From: Panicum virgatum | Taxonomy: Eukaryota > Streptophyta > Magnoliopsida > Poales > Poaceae | Length of the DNA: 64,000 bases | Direction: 5' to 3' | Assembly: GCF_016808335.1 (NCBI RefSeq) | Contig: NC_053148.1 | Location: forward strand, 625,001 to 689,000 | In this document: piece by piece, positions 35,007-48,400 of the stretch | How the letters are laid out: every line of letters begins with the position of its first letter | Numbering within the stretch: position 1 is the first letter of the stretch | Position numbers and translations under genes: made by a program | Notes under the pieces: generated by a model | The model's database searches: none | Seen by the model: the letters and a program-made list of their open reading frames with translations, nothing else | What the model was told of the DNA's origin: nothing

Positions 35007-35459
35007 GTGGGCTCGCCGTTGTACAGGCCGACCTCTAGCCTGTGGACTCAGTTGCAGGACAACGACATCTTCATCGACCGTGCCTTCTCTGCGCCGCCTC
35101 ATGCCGAGCTTGTGCCGCCGGCAAGGGTCTTGCGTCGCGAGGTCACTGCCACCAGGGAGCCATCGGCAAGGCTCAAAGCGAAGGCGCAGCGAGCGAGCAA
35201 CCGTCTAGCTGCTCATCCCTCTCCCATTCCGTTGTGCAAGCGGGCGCAGCATCGCCTGATCCGCGAGCTCAGTTTCATCTCCAAGGAGGAGGCGGTGGGG
35301 GAGGATGCAGTGGCAGCGTACATTGACACTTACAAGGACACTCTCCCTTCGAAGGCCGTGGCAGCTCTATGCGTGGCAACAAGGCTTGATGACAAGGCCG
35401 CGATGTCCTCTCTGGCAACTCTGGCGGAGGAAGCCGCAGTGACATTGGAGGCGGCTTAA
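35007..35459 (+). pseudogene. LINE A ORF1 C-terminal fragment
   Basis: A 150-codon ORF. Its second half (RLKAKAQRASNRLA, KRAQHRLIRELSF, YIDTYKDTLPSKAV) has the R-S-x-R-L-A then Arg/Leu-helix pattern I associate with the tail of grass LINE ORF1-like proteins; this recognition is weak. It lies 292 bp before the ATG of LINE A ORF2, which supports the assignment. No CCHC or RRM-like part is seen, so the 5' part is missing. Confidence 0.5.
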
Positions 35460-35763
35460 TCCATGTCTTCGTTCTGCTTTCTAGTTGTCTGATCGGGTGA
35501 ATCATGTTAGTCACCCTGTTTATTTTCATTCCAGCTCTAGAACCAGCACACGCCAACATTCTGTCGGTCAAGTTAGGCTAGGTGTCTGTTTTTCTTCTGG
35601 TTGGGTTTGTAGACCGTCTGCGAGGGAGCCATGTCTTGGGTCTATTGGTGGTTGGCTGCCTCACCTCGGTATGCTATTGGCTGGTGTATTCTGAGATTGC
35701 AGTAATAAAAGTGTTAGTGTGCTGGATCTATGGTGCGTACCTGTTTCTAAATGAGTGACAGTA

Positions 35764-37200
35764 TGTAACGAACATGGCACCATTTATGCCATTTCGAATG
35801 ATTTTGGTGATCGAATGATAACACAACACTTGGACTAATATGATTGTTAAGATGATCATTCTCAGGCTTTTAGGTTCAAGTGATGACAAAAAGAAAGAGA
35901 AGATAGGCGTAGCAAGGCCCGAAGGGCCGCCCCTACGGATCAGGAGCACCGGAAGAACTGACGCCAATGGCATCAGTGCATCCGATGGTAGTCGGAAGAA
36001 CCGACGCTATAAAATTCTGGTGCAGAAGGGAATCGAAGCCAAGTCAGCCTATAGGCACCGGTTGAACCGACGGGTCAAAAAGGGGCATCGGTGCATTGGG
36101 CGTCCTATGTTCCAGAGACGATGTTAAGCGCCCAGTAGAAGATTCTTCAGCACCGGTTGAACCGGTGAGGCATCGGTGCATACCATCGGTGTAATGACGT
36201 CAGCGCCCAGGAGGAGATTCTTAAGCACCGGATGAACCGGTGATGCATCGGAACAAAGCATCGATTTAACCGGTGGTCACTGCATCAGCTGTCAGGACTT
36301 CAACGGCTACTTCGGATTATGAGTGACCGGAAGAACCGACGCTACCCCTGCCAGAGGCATCGGTTCTTCCGGTGATACGCAGATTTTCAGCTAACCGTTG
36401 GAGTAACGGCTACAAGACTTGGTGGCCTATATATACACCTCACCCCGGCCATTTGAAGATTGCTGGAGTTGCTGGACATCCCACACACACCCAAGAACAT
36501 CTCCAAGCCCTACAAAAGCATCAAGATCATATCTTTAGCCCTTAGCACACTTTGAGAGTGTTGTGTAAAGGATAGCTCTTAGTGAGTGAGTTGGCAAGGC
36601 TTCGAGCCTTTGTGTTGTGGTTCATTAGTGAACCAAAAGAAGAGTTTGGTGCGCCGGCACCTTGGAGCGTGAAGCTCGCCGGCAACGTCATCGACCCTCC
36701 GACTTGGTGTGGAGCGGCGACGACACTTTGTGCGGGGGACGTGGAGACCCCCATCCTTTGTGGAGAAGCTCCTTAGTGGAACCCGGGGCCAAGTTGACCG
36801 TGTTTGTGTTCACGGAAGAGACTTGGTGGCCGAGTAGCAATACTCTTAGTGAGTGCTACAACAACGTGGATGTAGGTGTGCCTTTGTGGCTAACCGAACT
36901 ACGGGATAAACACCCGCGTTAAGAGTTTGCTATCTCCTATCCCGCTTTTTAAGCTTCCGCATTTATTACTTGTAACCTTTGTGCCTTTACTTTCATAGAG
37001 TAGTTTCTTGTTAGGAAAGGCTATAGGGTGCATAACTCTTTTGGGATAGGGGCTTCACACTAGAACAACCTAATTGCACATCTAGATAGCTTGTTTTAGT
37101 TTAAGTTTTGTGCAAACTAGTTGGAGCTATAGGTCTAAGTTTTTATTCGAGCCTAATTCACCCCCTCCCCCTCTTAGGCTAGAGCACCCGATCACTATCA
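35764..37200 (+). repeat. 5' LTR of the SIRE-type element
   Basis: 1437 bp, starting TGTAACGAACATGGCACC and ending GATCACTATCA. The U3 part contains repeats of the ACCGG.TGAACCG(A/G) type (about 35950-36370), and TATATATACACC is near 36427. It ends two bases before the primer-binding site. Confidence 0.9.
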
Positions 37201-37202
37201 AT

Positions 37203-37214
37203 TGGTATCAGAGC
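37203..37214 (+). other. Primer-binding site, tRNA-iMet
   Basis: TGGTATCAGAGC, an exact copy of the standard initiator-tRNA complement, 2 bp after the LTR. Confidence 0.95.
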
Positions 37215-37327
37215 CGGGACTCACTTGTTTCACAAACAAAGGCAATTCTATTGGCAAATTTGTGTTTACCGGCTCATTAGATCGGTAGGCTTCACCGCCT
37301 AGTGAGTTAGCTCTTTTAGGGGAAGGG

Positions 37328-39137
37328 ATGGATTCTCTAGGACCTCCTCCACGTTTCGATGGCACGGGCTTCCAACGATGGAAGATTCTAATGCAATCCC
37401 ACCTCCAGGCAAAGGGCCTAAATGTTTGGAGAGTTACTAGTGAAGGAACTAAAAGCAATAATCAACAAGAGAGACAATATGATGCTACAGCCAAGTGTGC
37501 TATTTTAATCTCTCTTGGTGAAAATGTGTTCAACCGTGTGTTTGCTTGTGAAAATGCTAATGTTTTATGGAAAACTATTCATGAGAACCATGAAGGCACA
37601 AAAGATGTTGCAAATGAAAAATATCATATTCTCATTGATAAACTTAATAGTTTCAAGCAACTTGATCATGAAAATGCCGAAACTATGTACTCACGATTGA
37701 ATATTCTTGTGAATGAGATTAACTCTTTAGATTTGAAGAAAATTGAAGATTTGGAACTCATTCGCAAGATCCTTCACTCACTTCGAAGGCCGGACTATGA
37801 TTTGGTGACAACAATTCTTTATGAGAAAGATCTCAACACAATGACACCAAACAAAGTCCTAAACAAGGTGATTGCCCATGAGCTACGTCATGATATCAAG
37901 CCAAGAGCGCCACCCTCTTCACCAACACAAAGTGCACTTGCATACAAGGAAGTCAAAAAGTTGAAGAAGATGGCCATCAATGGTAGCTCAAGTGATGAGG
38001 AAGAAGAGGAAGCAAGAAGCTCCTCAAGTGAAGATCAAGAGCCAATGAACCCCAACCTCTACAAGTATGTAAAGAAGATGAACAAGTGCTTAAAGAAAAT
38101 CAACTCAATGGGGTATATGGTCTTCCTCAAAGATGGACCTCACCATCAACTTATGAAAGTTGAGAAGAAGTTCAAGAAGAACAAGCAAAAGAAGGAGAAG
38201 AAGCCCAAGCATAAATCATTTGCCATATTTGGTGAATGGGTTAGTGGTGGTGAAGAATCAAGTGCTAGCTCAAGCTATGAATCAAGCAAGAGATTCACCA
38301 CCCGCACCAACTTCAGATCATCATCAAACACTTGCCTTATAGCCAAAGGTATGGATAGCGATGTAAGTGATGATGACTCCGATTCTCCTTCAATTGATGA
38401 ACTTCTTGACCTTGTTCATGAGCACCAAAAAGTCATTAAGAAACAATCAAAAGAAATTAAAAACCTTAGTGCTCTCAAAGATCTAAATGCTTCTCTTTCT
38501 ACAAATTTTGATGATTTAATGTAATGTGCAAATTCAATTTGCTTAGCAAGGAGCATGAAGAGCTCAAATTAAAATTTGAGAGCATTAATGATACTAATGA
38601 CTCTTTGGAAATGAAGCAAACTATCCCTTGTGCAATTCCTATCTCTAGGGTAGATGCTTCAACTTCTTGCATTGATTTAATTGATGATTCTTGCTCTAAC
38701 CCTTGCAATGAAAGATGCAATGAGAATATTGTTGTAGAATCATGTGATGATCTCATTGTCAAGGAGAATGATGAGCTCAAGTAAGAAGTGGAAAGGCTCA
38801 TAAAGGACTTGTATAGATTGAAGGGCAAAGGCATGGAGAGCAATGTCCAACCTTCTCAAGATAACCGTAAGAACATGGTGAAGAAGCTTGAGAAGGGGTC
38901 CACCGTGACTTGCTCTAAGTGCCACAAAGAAGGCCACAAGTCCAACAAGTGTCCTCAACCAAGGAAGAAGTTTTCGGATGAGAAGAACAAGAAGAATCTA
39001 ACAATCAAGAGTTCTCTCATCTACACCAAGCCCAACCGGAGGAACAAAAGTAATAGCACCTCCTATGTGATCAAGAAGAAAACAAATGACAAGGTGGTTG
39101 CTCATAAGGTTGGGAAGCAAGAAAGGAGTTGGAACCT
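37328..39137 (+). pseudogene. gag of the SIRE-type copia element (truncated)
   Basis: Starts MDSLGPPPRFDGTGFQRWK (DUF4219/UBN2-type copia gag). The long gag region runs to a TAA at 38522 created by a short insertion. The frame resumes as MCKFNLLSKEHEELKLKF, is cut again by TAA at 38782-38784, and reaches a CCHC knuckle CSKCHKEGHKSNKC (about 38910-38951). It breaks off at QERSWN (about 39135), where LTR sequence begins. In intact relatives Gag continues into protease and integrase. Confidence 0.88.
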
Positions 39138-39584
39138 CCTTTGTGGAGAAGCTCCTTAGTGGAACCCGGGGCCAAGGTGACCGTGATTGTGTTCACGGAA
39201 GAGACTTGGTGGCCGAGTAGCAATACTCTTAGTGAGTGCTACAACGACGTGGATGTAGGTGTGCCTTTGTGGCTAACCGAACCACGGGATAAACACCCGC
39301 GTCTAGAGTTTGCTATCTTCTATCCCGCTTTTTAAGCTTCCGCATTTATTACTTGCAACATTTGTGCCTTTACTTTCATAGAGTAGTTTCTTGTTAGGAA
39401 AAGCTATAGGGTGCATAACTCTTTTGGGATAGAGGTTTCACACTAGAACAACCTAGTTGCACATCTAGATAGCTTGTTTTAGTTTAAGTTTTGTGCAAAC
39501 TAGTTGGAGCCATAGGTCTAAGTTTTTATTAGTGCCTAATTCACCCCCTCCCCCTCTTAGGCTAGAGCACCCGATCACTTTCAC
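39138..39584 (+). repeat. 3' LTR remnant of the SIRE-type element
   Basis: Matches 36755-37200 of the 5' LTR with few differences and ends GATCACTTTCA. The join begins at CCTTTGTGG. Confidence 0.92.
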
Positions 39585-42479
39585 AGTAACCCAAACATAT
39601 TCTGCTGGAATGTGCGTGGCTTGAACTATCCAGCAAGAAGAGAAGCAGTAAGATTGTTGTTACAGGATTGTGGGGCTAATTTAGTCTGCTTACAGGAAAC
39701 AAAATTACAGGTCATCTCAGATAGTCTTGCTGCAGAAACTGTGGGGTAGCGACTGAATAATTCATTTTACCTACCAGCTGATGGTACGAAGGGAGGAATT
39801 CTACTTGCCTAGGACAAGGATTTGTTCAAAGTTGTAAATCCCTCCTTTGGCCAGTTCTCTGTGATAGCACGGGTAACCTGTAAACCCTCCAGTGCATCTT
39901 TCTTGCTGTCTGTGGTATATGGTCCATATGAGGACCCGGAGAAGGAAGCCTTCCTGCAGGAGCTACTGAGTCTCAAGTCTCAACCCCCCCCCCCCCCCCC
40001 ACCCCCAAGACATGGCCTGGTTGTGCGTTGGCGATTTTAATTTGATCCACTTGGCAGCAGATAAGAATAACCTCTCACTTAACAGGAGGCTGATGGGGCG
40101 ATTCAGACACACTCTCGACACTTGTGAACTCCTTGAGCTGCATCTACAAACCGCCGCTACACATGGAGTAATGGACAGCTACGCCCCACGCTGGTCCGCT
40201 TGGATCGTTTCTTCTACAACTTGGACTGGGACACCCTGTTCCCGAACCTCTGTTTGCAGGCCCTCACAAGCACCATGTCTGATCACTGTCCGTTATTCTT
40301 ACGCCAACAAAACAGACCACATCGAAAGGCGCATTTCAAATTTGAAACTTTCTGGACGAAGATTCCGGGTTTCTTCCAACTGGTTGAAGAGACTTGGGCA
40401 AAACCGGTGCTGGGGTGAAATGCAATGATGATCCTTCATAATAAGTTGCAGAACACTGCGTTTGCATTGCGAAAGTGGAGTCGCAAAATTTTTGGTGAAG
40501 CAAGAATGCCACTCCACATGGTACAGGAAATCATCCTTCGTTTGGACCAAGCACAGGAGTTCAGTGAACTCTCTGAGGAAGAGGCTAGACTGCGGAGAGA
40601 CCTCAAGGTCCGGGTACTGGAACTCGCGGCGATTGAGCGTGCCAGGCGCCGTCAAAGCTCTTGCCTAATGTGGTTAAAACATGGTGATGCTTGCACCAAG
40701 TTTTTTTCATCTCAAGATGTCAGCACGGAAACGCCGAAATTTCATTCCCGCCTTGAGAAGGACTGATGGCACCTTTAGTTGGAAACATGAAGAAAAAGAA
40801 AAGGAAGCTTTTGGCCACTACAAGAGTCTGTTGGGAACAAAAGTATACAGAACGCGCACACTATGGGAGCTTCTACAACTCCCTGTGGTCGAGGAGGGCC
40901 TCGATGCGAGCTTTACGGAGGACGAAATCAAGTCGGCCATTTCCCTTCTACCTTCGGACAAAGCACCGGGTCCTGATGGCTTTACTGGTGCGTTCTATAA
41001 ATCTTGTTGGCACATCGTCAAATCTGCGGTTTTGGATGCTTTTAACTACCTCTACCATTTAAACACTGGCCCTCTTGAGTGAATGAATTCAGCAGCCATC
41101 ACACTCATACCCAAAAAAGAAACCTCTGAAGCTATTGCTGATTTCAGACCCATTAGTCTTATTCACTCCTTTGCCAAACTGATCTCCAAGGTTCTATCAA
41201 TTCGGCTTTCTAGCAAAATTGACAGACTCATCTCTATGTCCCAAAGCGCTTTCATCAAGAAACGCTGCATCCAAGACAATTTCCTATATGTCCGTAACTT
41301 GGCGAGAGCTTACCACAAAACAAAAACTCCGGCCTTGCTCTTTAAACTTGACTTTGCAAAAGCCTTTGACTCTGTATCTTGGGAATATTTACTGGAACTT
41401 TTGGAGATTCGAGGTTTTTCGGTAAGATGGAGAAATTGGATCTCCTTGATTCTCTCCTCCTCCTCATCGATTGTTCTTAATGGTGTGTCGGGCCCCTTCT
41501 TTCATCATGAACGGGGATTGAGGCAGGGCGATCCGCTTTCGCCTTACCTATTCATACTTGCAATTGACACTCTTCAACGACTGTTTGAGTTGGCCACACA
41601 AGAAACCTTTCTGAGCTCTGTGGACGGCATGCCTCACTTCTCCTGTCACTTTATGCCGATGATGCTGCTCTCTTCGTAAACCCGTACAAGGAAGAAGTGG
41701 AGTTGACATTACAAATATTGCAACACTTTGGTGAGGCCACTGGTCTGAAAGTTAATGTGGCCAAGAGCTCTCTGGTGGCGATCCGTTGTGCTGATCTTAA
41801 TTTGGACGACATTCTCTCTTCTTTCTCGGGGCCGAGGGTCGCCTTCCCGCTTTCATACCTGGAACTCCCACTTCACTTGGGCAGGCTGAGAATGGTTCAC
41901 CTGCAACCTACGCCGGACAAAGTCAAAGCCAAACTTACTGGTTGGCAGGGCCGGTTCCTCACTGCTGGAGGTAGGAGAGAACTAGTTCGCTCGGTACTTT
42001 CATCTATGCCAATTTATCTGCTAACTGCCCTCCAAGTGCCGAAGAGTTTTCTCAAAGAGTTGGACAAAAATAGGCGTCGCTTCCTCTGGGTGGGGGATCA
42101 GGAACTCCATGGGGGGAAATGCAAAGTCAACTGGTCAACAACTTGCTTGCCAACTACATTCGGCGGACTGGGAATTCTGGATTTGGAAAGGTTTGGAAGG
42201 GCCCTACGGCTGTGTTGGCTCTGGTGTAATTAGACAAACCCTGAAAAACCTTGGTCAAGCTTGGATCTTACGGTCGACAGCACTGACCGTGCATTATTTG
42301 CAGCGGCCACAAGAGTACTGGTAAATAACGGGAAGAAAGCTCTTTTCTGGCACTCCAGCTGGCTAGAGGACCAAGCGCCGGCCACCACCTTCCTCCTTCT
42401 GTACAAACACATCAAAAGAAAAAATCGGTGTGTTGCTGATGCTATTTCAAGGAATAGGTGGGTTAAAGACATTGCACAT

Positions 42480-45400
42480 TTTTTTTTTGAAAAGGGAAAT
42501 TTTATTGATTTCAAGCACAATACATCAAGGTGATACATCGTCTTGAAATTTTCCCGACCTCTGCCTAAACGACACACAGCCTAAAAAGAGTTTGATAAAG
42601 ATTCTTCCACACTAATGACTGTCAATCCGCAGACTAGACCGCCACCCATGTGCCCGGGCAAAAAAATCCTTGGCCACCTGTGCCAAGAAATGAGAGGCCG
42701 CTACAAGCTTGTCCTGCAAAGTATACTTCTGAAGGATAGCCCATGTACGGAGCCAGTGCGTAGTTGAGTAGATAACCTGCAAAAAGGAAGATTTTTTGTT
42801 ATCGAACACCACCGCATTTCTGCATAGCCAAACAGACCAACACAAGGCTGTCGCGCCCAGAAGTACTAGTGGCTTATATTCTTTAGAAATTCCATTGAGC
42901 CAACTCCCACACATACTAGGCATATTATGAGGTTTTGGTATGCCCCAGGCCGCATAGACCGAAGCCCATACCATTCTCGCGAATCGGTAGTCAAAAAACA
43001 GATGTTGTATCGTTTCATTCTCATGACAGAAACAGCACTGTTGGTTCCCCTGCCAATTCCGTTTTGCAAGATTATCCTTTGTAAGAATGATGTCTCGTCT
43101 AAGATACCAGAGGAATATCTTTATCTTGAGTGGGGCTTTTAATTTCCATATTCTCTTATTTAGATTAGGAGTGTTCTGATTGATTAAACCCAAATAATGT
43201 GACTTTACCGAAAAAACACCTGTCTGGTCTAGGTTCCATTTAAATTCATCCCTTTCTTGGCTGAGATCTATAGTTGATAGACGTGAGACAAGATTATTCC
43301 ATATCACCAACTTATTGCCAATTAGATCTCTACGCCAGGAGAGGTTCGGGATCTGTGTACTTAGTACATCAGCCACCGTATCCTGTTTCTTCCTGACTAT
43401 ATTATAAAGTTGTTGGTATTGATCGCGTAAAGGACTATTTTCTAACCAAGTGTCTTCCCAGAATCTTACTTGAGACCCATCTTTTATCATGAATGTTCCG
43501 AATCTTAAAAAATCTCGTGTTACCTTCATCAGGCTTGCCCAAAAATGTGAATCTCCGCTCTTCCATTGGGCCTGTACCAACGGTTTAGACCCTAGGTATT
43601 TATTGCGTAAGATCTGCTGCCATGTACCATCTGTTGTTAACAGGCGGTACAGCCACTTACTGAGCAAAGCTATATTTTTTAATTCCAAATTATGAATCCC
43701 TAGTCCCCCTTGATCCTTGGGTTGACACAAGATGTCCCACTTTGCTAGCCGATACTTTTTTTATGCTCGTCACTTTGCCAAAAAAAATCTAGATCGAAAA
43801 TAGTCCAACTTCTTACGAACCCCTTTTGGGATTTCAAAGAAGGACATCATGTACATAGGCAAGCTGCTAAGAATAGAATTAATGAGTGTTAAACGACCTC
43901 CAGTTGAAAGGTGTTTACCTTTCCAACTACTGAGACGTTTTTCAAACCGTTCTTGGATCTTCAGCCAATCGCTATTAGACAATTTTCTATAATGAATCGG
44001 AATGCCTAAGTATCGGATTGGGAAAGATCCTGGATTGCAACCAAACAGCTCCATGTACTGACTTTCGCAATTCTTCGCTTCTCCAAAGCAGAAGATTTCA
44101 CTCTTATGGAAATTAATTTTGAGGCCCGATAGCTGCTCAAAAGCACAAAGAATAGTCCTCATGTTATGAGCCTGCTCCAGGTTATGGTCCATAAAGAGAA
44201 TTGTATCATCAGCATATTGTAGTATTGATAGCCCGTCATCTACCAAATGGGGAACCACACCACTCAGCAAACCCTCTGCTTTTGCTCTCTTAATGAAAAG
44301 TGTGAGCATGTCGGCTACTAAATTAAAAAGGATGGGTGAGAGTGGGTCTCCTTGCCTAAGTCCTTTCTTTGTTTGAAAATATGGACCCACCTCATCGTTG
44401 ACATTTATTGCAACACTTCCACCTGAGATGAAAGACTTAATCCAATCAATCCACTTGTTTGAAAAGCCTTTCAGCCGAAGCGTCTGAATCAGGAAGTTCC
44501 ACCTCACTTTATCATAGGCTTTTTCAAAATCTATTTTGAAAATTACCCCACTCTGGTTCTTGCGATGTAATTCGTGAACCGTTTCATGCAAGATCACAAC
44601 ACCTTCTAAAATATTTCGGCCACGCATAAATGCCGTCTGTGAAGGGCTAACTATGTTATCTGCAACCGAATTGACACGGATTGTCGCCACTTTCGTGAAG
44701 ATTTTAAAACTCACATTCAGGAGGCATATCGGCCTGTATTGCTGGATTTTACTGGCTTCTTGTGTTTTTGGCAATAACGTTATGACACCAAAATTTAGAC
44801 TGAAAAGGGGAAGATCACCATTATGCAGGTCATGAAACATTTGCATGAGGTCCCCTTTGATGACATCCCAAAACTGCTGATAGAATTCAGCTGGGAAACC
44901 GTCTGGTCCTGGCGCTTTGTTATGATCCATATCAAAGATTGCATCCCGAATCTCCTTTTCAGTGAAAGGAGCTACGAGGAATGCATTTTCTAGTGAACTG
45001 ACTTGAGGGATATCATCCGTCCTATCGCCTAAAGTAAAATTATTCTCTTCAGGAGGACCGAATAATTCTTTGTAAAATTGGGTGATATAACCTTTTAGGT
45101 TATATTGACCCTCAATTTTTCCACCCTCGTGTTCTAGGGAGAAGATACGTTTCTTACGATGTTTGTCATTAGCAACCATCTGAAAGTATCGAGTGTTATT
45201 ATCCCCCAAAAGAACGTCAGTCACTTTGGCCCGTTGATAATACTTGAGTTCCTCCTCACGCAGGAGTTTTATCAAGTCATCCTGGGCGGATTCCAGTTGA
45301 TTCCTCTCAACGTTCGTGAGTGTTCTAAATTCAGCTTGGGTGTCTAGGTCCGTTACTATCGATTGGAGGTTTTCCTTTTGTGCTTTATACACCCCATGGT

Positions 45401-48400
45401 GGTGACGAGCCCACCCCCGCAAGTGCTTTCTGAGTGCCCCCAGTTTTCTATTCCAGCGTTGCACTGAATTTTGTCCACCAACCGGTTGATTCCAAATTTT
45501 TGTGACTCGCTCTTGAAAATCCTCATGAGATAGCCAACTGAGTTCCATTTTGAACTGCTTTGCATGTCCCGTAAAGGATGGGTCACCCGTTTCCAAAAGT
45601 AATGGGGTATGATCTGAGATGCCTCTATCTAGTGCTCGCACTGTTACCATCGGGTATTTGAACTCCCATTCAGTTGTCATTAGAGCTCTATCGAGCTTCT
45701 CATAGGTCGGATCCAGAAGAGAGTTTGCAAAGGTGTATTGTCTCCCTGTCAAATCTATCTCCCGAAGATCAAAGCTATCAATGACAGCGTTGAACAGGAA
45801 CGGCCAGCGAGGGTTAAAATTATTTTTATTCTTTTCCTTACTATGCCTCATGATGTTAAAATCTCCCCCGATTAAGGTGGGCAACGGATTATGTTGACAC
45901 GTACGGATGAGTTCCGACAGAAAAGCTGATTTGAATTCATCCTGTGCCGGACCATATACTGCCATCAAAATCCATTTGAAATCATCGTTTCTGTTTCGGA
46001 GATGGAACTTAATAAAAAATTCCCCTTCCACAATAATAGAGAGATCAAGGACTGTTGAGTTAATTCCTAGTAGAATACCGCCCGACCGTCCCCTGGGTGG
46101 GAGGCAATGCCAGATAAAATCCGTGTCACCAGAAAGACGGTTAAGATTTGATCTAGACATGTCCTGTTTCCCGGTCTCCATGACGGCAACAAAGTCTAGT
46201 TTGTGATCTCTAATTGCATCTGAGATGTATCTATATTTAGCCAAGTCTGAAAGACCTCTGCTATTCCAGTAGAATCCTTTCATGGGGAAACACTTTTTTT
46301 TTAGTTTTTGAGTCTTTTTCCGCGCCTTGGCTTTTTTAGCTGTTGATTTCGACTTACGCCCGGTCACCTTAAGGTCACAAATTCTCATGCCTAGGTCCAG
46401 GTCATCCAAATCCACATCAGTTATGTCCTTGATTAAGTGGGAAAGGAGCCTGTTTTCATTTTCAGGATCCTCCTCATCACTTAAATCAAAAGGATTTAAA
46501 TTGGTATCCGCTCTTTTATTTTTTGGCTGAACCTTAACTTTGTCCACTTCAATTCGTTTTAGTGCATTAGAAGAAACAATAATCTCTTTGGAGCTGCTAC
46601 CCATAGATATCCCGATAGACTTTAATTTTGCAACACTATTGTCCATAGTTAACTTTAAAGATATGTTACCTGGTGGGTATGTCCCTGCCGGGTTATCCAG
46701 GTTCCTAATAGCAGCACGCCTCTTGGCTTTGTCCAGAACTAGCTCATCTGCTGCAGGATTACCATCCACAGAAAAAGAATAGTTAGCGCGAGCACTTCTG
46801 CGTTTACCATCGAGGAAAACTGATCCAACCCCTGAAATATCATCACATTCCGTACCTGCGATACTGTTGGTAGGTGTCTTGAAAGCTGCTGGTGTGAACA
46901 CCTCCGGCTGCCCTGACGCCAACACAACTTGTTGCTTACTCGGTGTTGTCACCCCCGCCTTAGCAGATACCACCGTATCTGTACCAGATAGATCGAGTGA
47001 TGATCTGAAATTATCGCAACAATTATCTGACAAAGGTGAAGGAGTACCTGTATTTGACTCCGGAATTATAGGCGATGCTATCACATATGGCCCACTAGAT
47101 GGCGAATTAGCATAATCTGCTACACAAAAGGGTGAGACTGTATGCAATTCCTCAAAAGCTGACCCAAAGAAGCGCGAACACTGACCATTATTTCTTGGTG
47201 GAGTAACATTAGCCTGACTACTATAAGTAACAGACTCAGAGCCTGTTTGTACTTGCAGTGCAGGTTTAAGCTCCTGAGGATTTTTATCCATCACCATGCT
47301 GGAATCGCCCATTGGCCCTGCCATCTGGGCGCCCATGCCAGTCGAAAGCGCATCTACGCCCAAAGGTGTGTCGATCACCTCTCCCTGCTGCTTAACTGCA
47401 TCAGATAGAAGGCATTGTGAAAAATCAGATTTAACACAGCCATATTCTGATGTAAAAAAAGGATGATATTTACCAAAAGTATTCCCAGGAATCGGCCTGA
47501 AACCACCTCTTGGTTCAGTAACCGCAATCTTGGTCGATTTTGTAGTTCCTTCAAACAAAACCGGCTTCCTCGGTGGACATGAGCGACGGTTTCCCATAGG
47601 AGTGACCGCAATCCGACACTGCATTGGGGCAGGTCCAGATCCAACATTTTTTGTCTGAGGTAAGCTGCTCTCAGGTTGACTCGTCCTCTTCAATTTTTTT
47701 GAAGAATCATCCCTATCCTTATCCTCAGCACTACCATTACCATCCCGGAAATTATCAAAATCCATGGGATCATCATCTTCTGGCGGAAGCGTTGCTGGCA
47801 AGAAAAGTTCATCTTCCTGTGCAAAGGTCACATGATAACCTTGAGTACCAAAAACCAGGTCTGTAGTATGTGGCAGCTGACGCTTATCCATCATCCCAAC
47901 CTTGATTCTGATCACACCCTTCATCCTATAAGTTAGCATATCAACTTCCAGAGTTGCACCAATCACTGTCCCAACGGCCCAGAAAACCAAGTAATGCCTG
48001 TAAGCATGTGGCACCCCTGTAACATGGACCCAGACTTCCTCTAACTCATACGTAGGTGCAATATCTTGATCATTTTGCCAGACTGACACCGTGAGTGTGA
48101 CGCCATGATTTTTCAACTGAAAGCCAATGTCAACCATTCTCTGCAGTGAATCGTCACTAGGAAAAGCCACCAAAAAAGAATTTTCATCATGAACTAAAGC
48201 TTCCCACTTCCAGTCTGTTCTGATGATACGAGCAAGTTCAAACTGAACTACTTCCGCTGTGATGCGTCCCCCAGAGACGGTGACTAGTCCCGTGGGCGAC
48301 GGATCTGGTGTCTCAAGCTTGTAGTCGACGTCTGTAATTCTGATAAAAGCAAACTCCTTCTTGCCTGACCCAAAGAAAGATGCATTTGGTTTAGGCATCT

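Larger units (their letters stand above)
35764..39584 (+). mobile_element. SIRE/Maximus-type Ty1/copia element, deletion derivative
   Basis: 5' LTR 35764-37200 (TGTAACGAAC...TATCA), iMet primer-binding site at 37203, gag, then an abrupt join to the last 447 bp of the 3' LTR. Both flanks carry CAGTA (35759-35763 and 39585-39589), a perfect 5-bp TSD. All of pol and the first two thirds of the 3' LTR are missing. LTR text and the gag zinc knuckle fit the SIRE lineage (Opie-like in grasses). Confidence 0.92.
35751..42479 (+). pseudogene. LINE A ORF2 (endonuclease-reverse transcriptase), broken
   Basis: ATG at 35751 reads MSDS and is cut by the copia insertion after 35763. It resumes at 39590 as NPNIFCWNVRGLNYPARRE, the normal start of a LINE endonuclease (first Asn block). 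QETKLQ, VYGPYEDPEKE, VGDFNLIH and SDHCPLF mark later endonuclease motifs. RT blocks include APGPDGF, FRPISLIHS, LLFKLDFAKAFDSV, GLRQGDPLSP and, in a shifted frame, YADD near 41655. Stops occur at about 39748 and 39811; frame shifts occur at a 17-C run (39984-40000), before YADD, and elsewhere. The coding sense ends at the LINE B joint (KDIAH, 42466-42479). Confidence 0.85.

Noticed and set aside
34848..35102. Minus-strand ORF near 35 kb
   Set aside because: Arg/Ala-rich shadow opposite the LINE A ORF1 tail.
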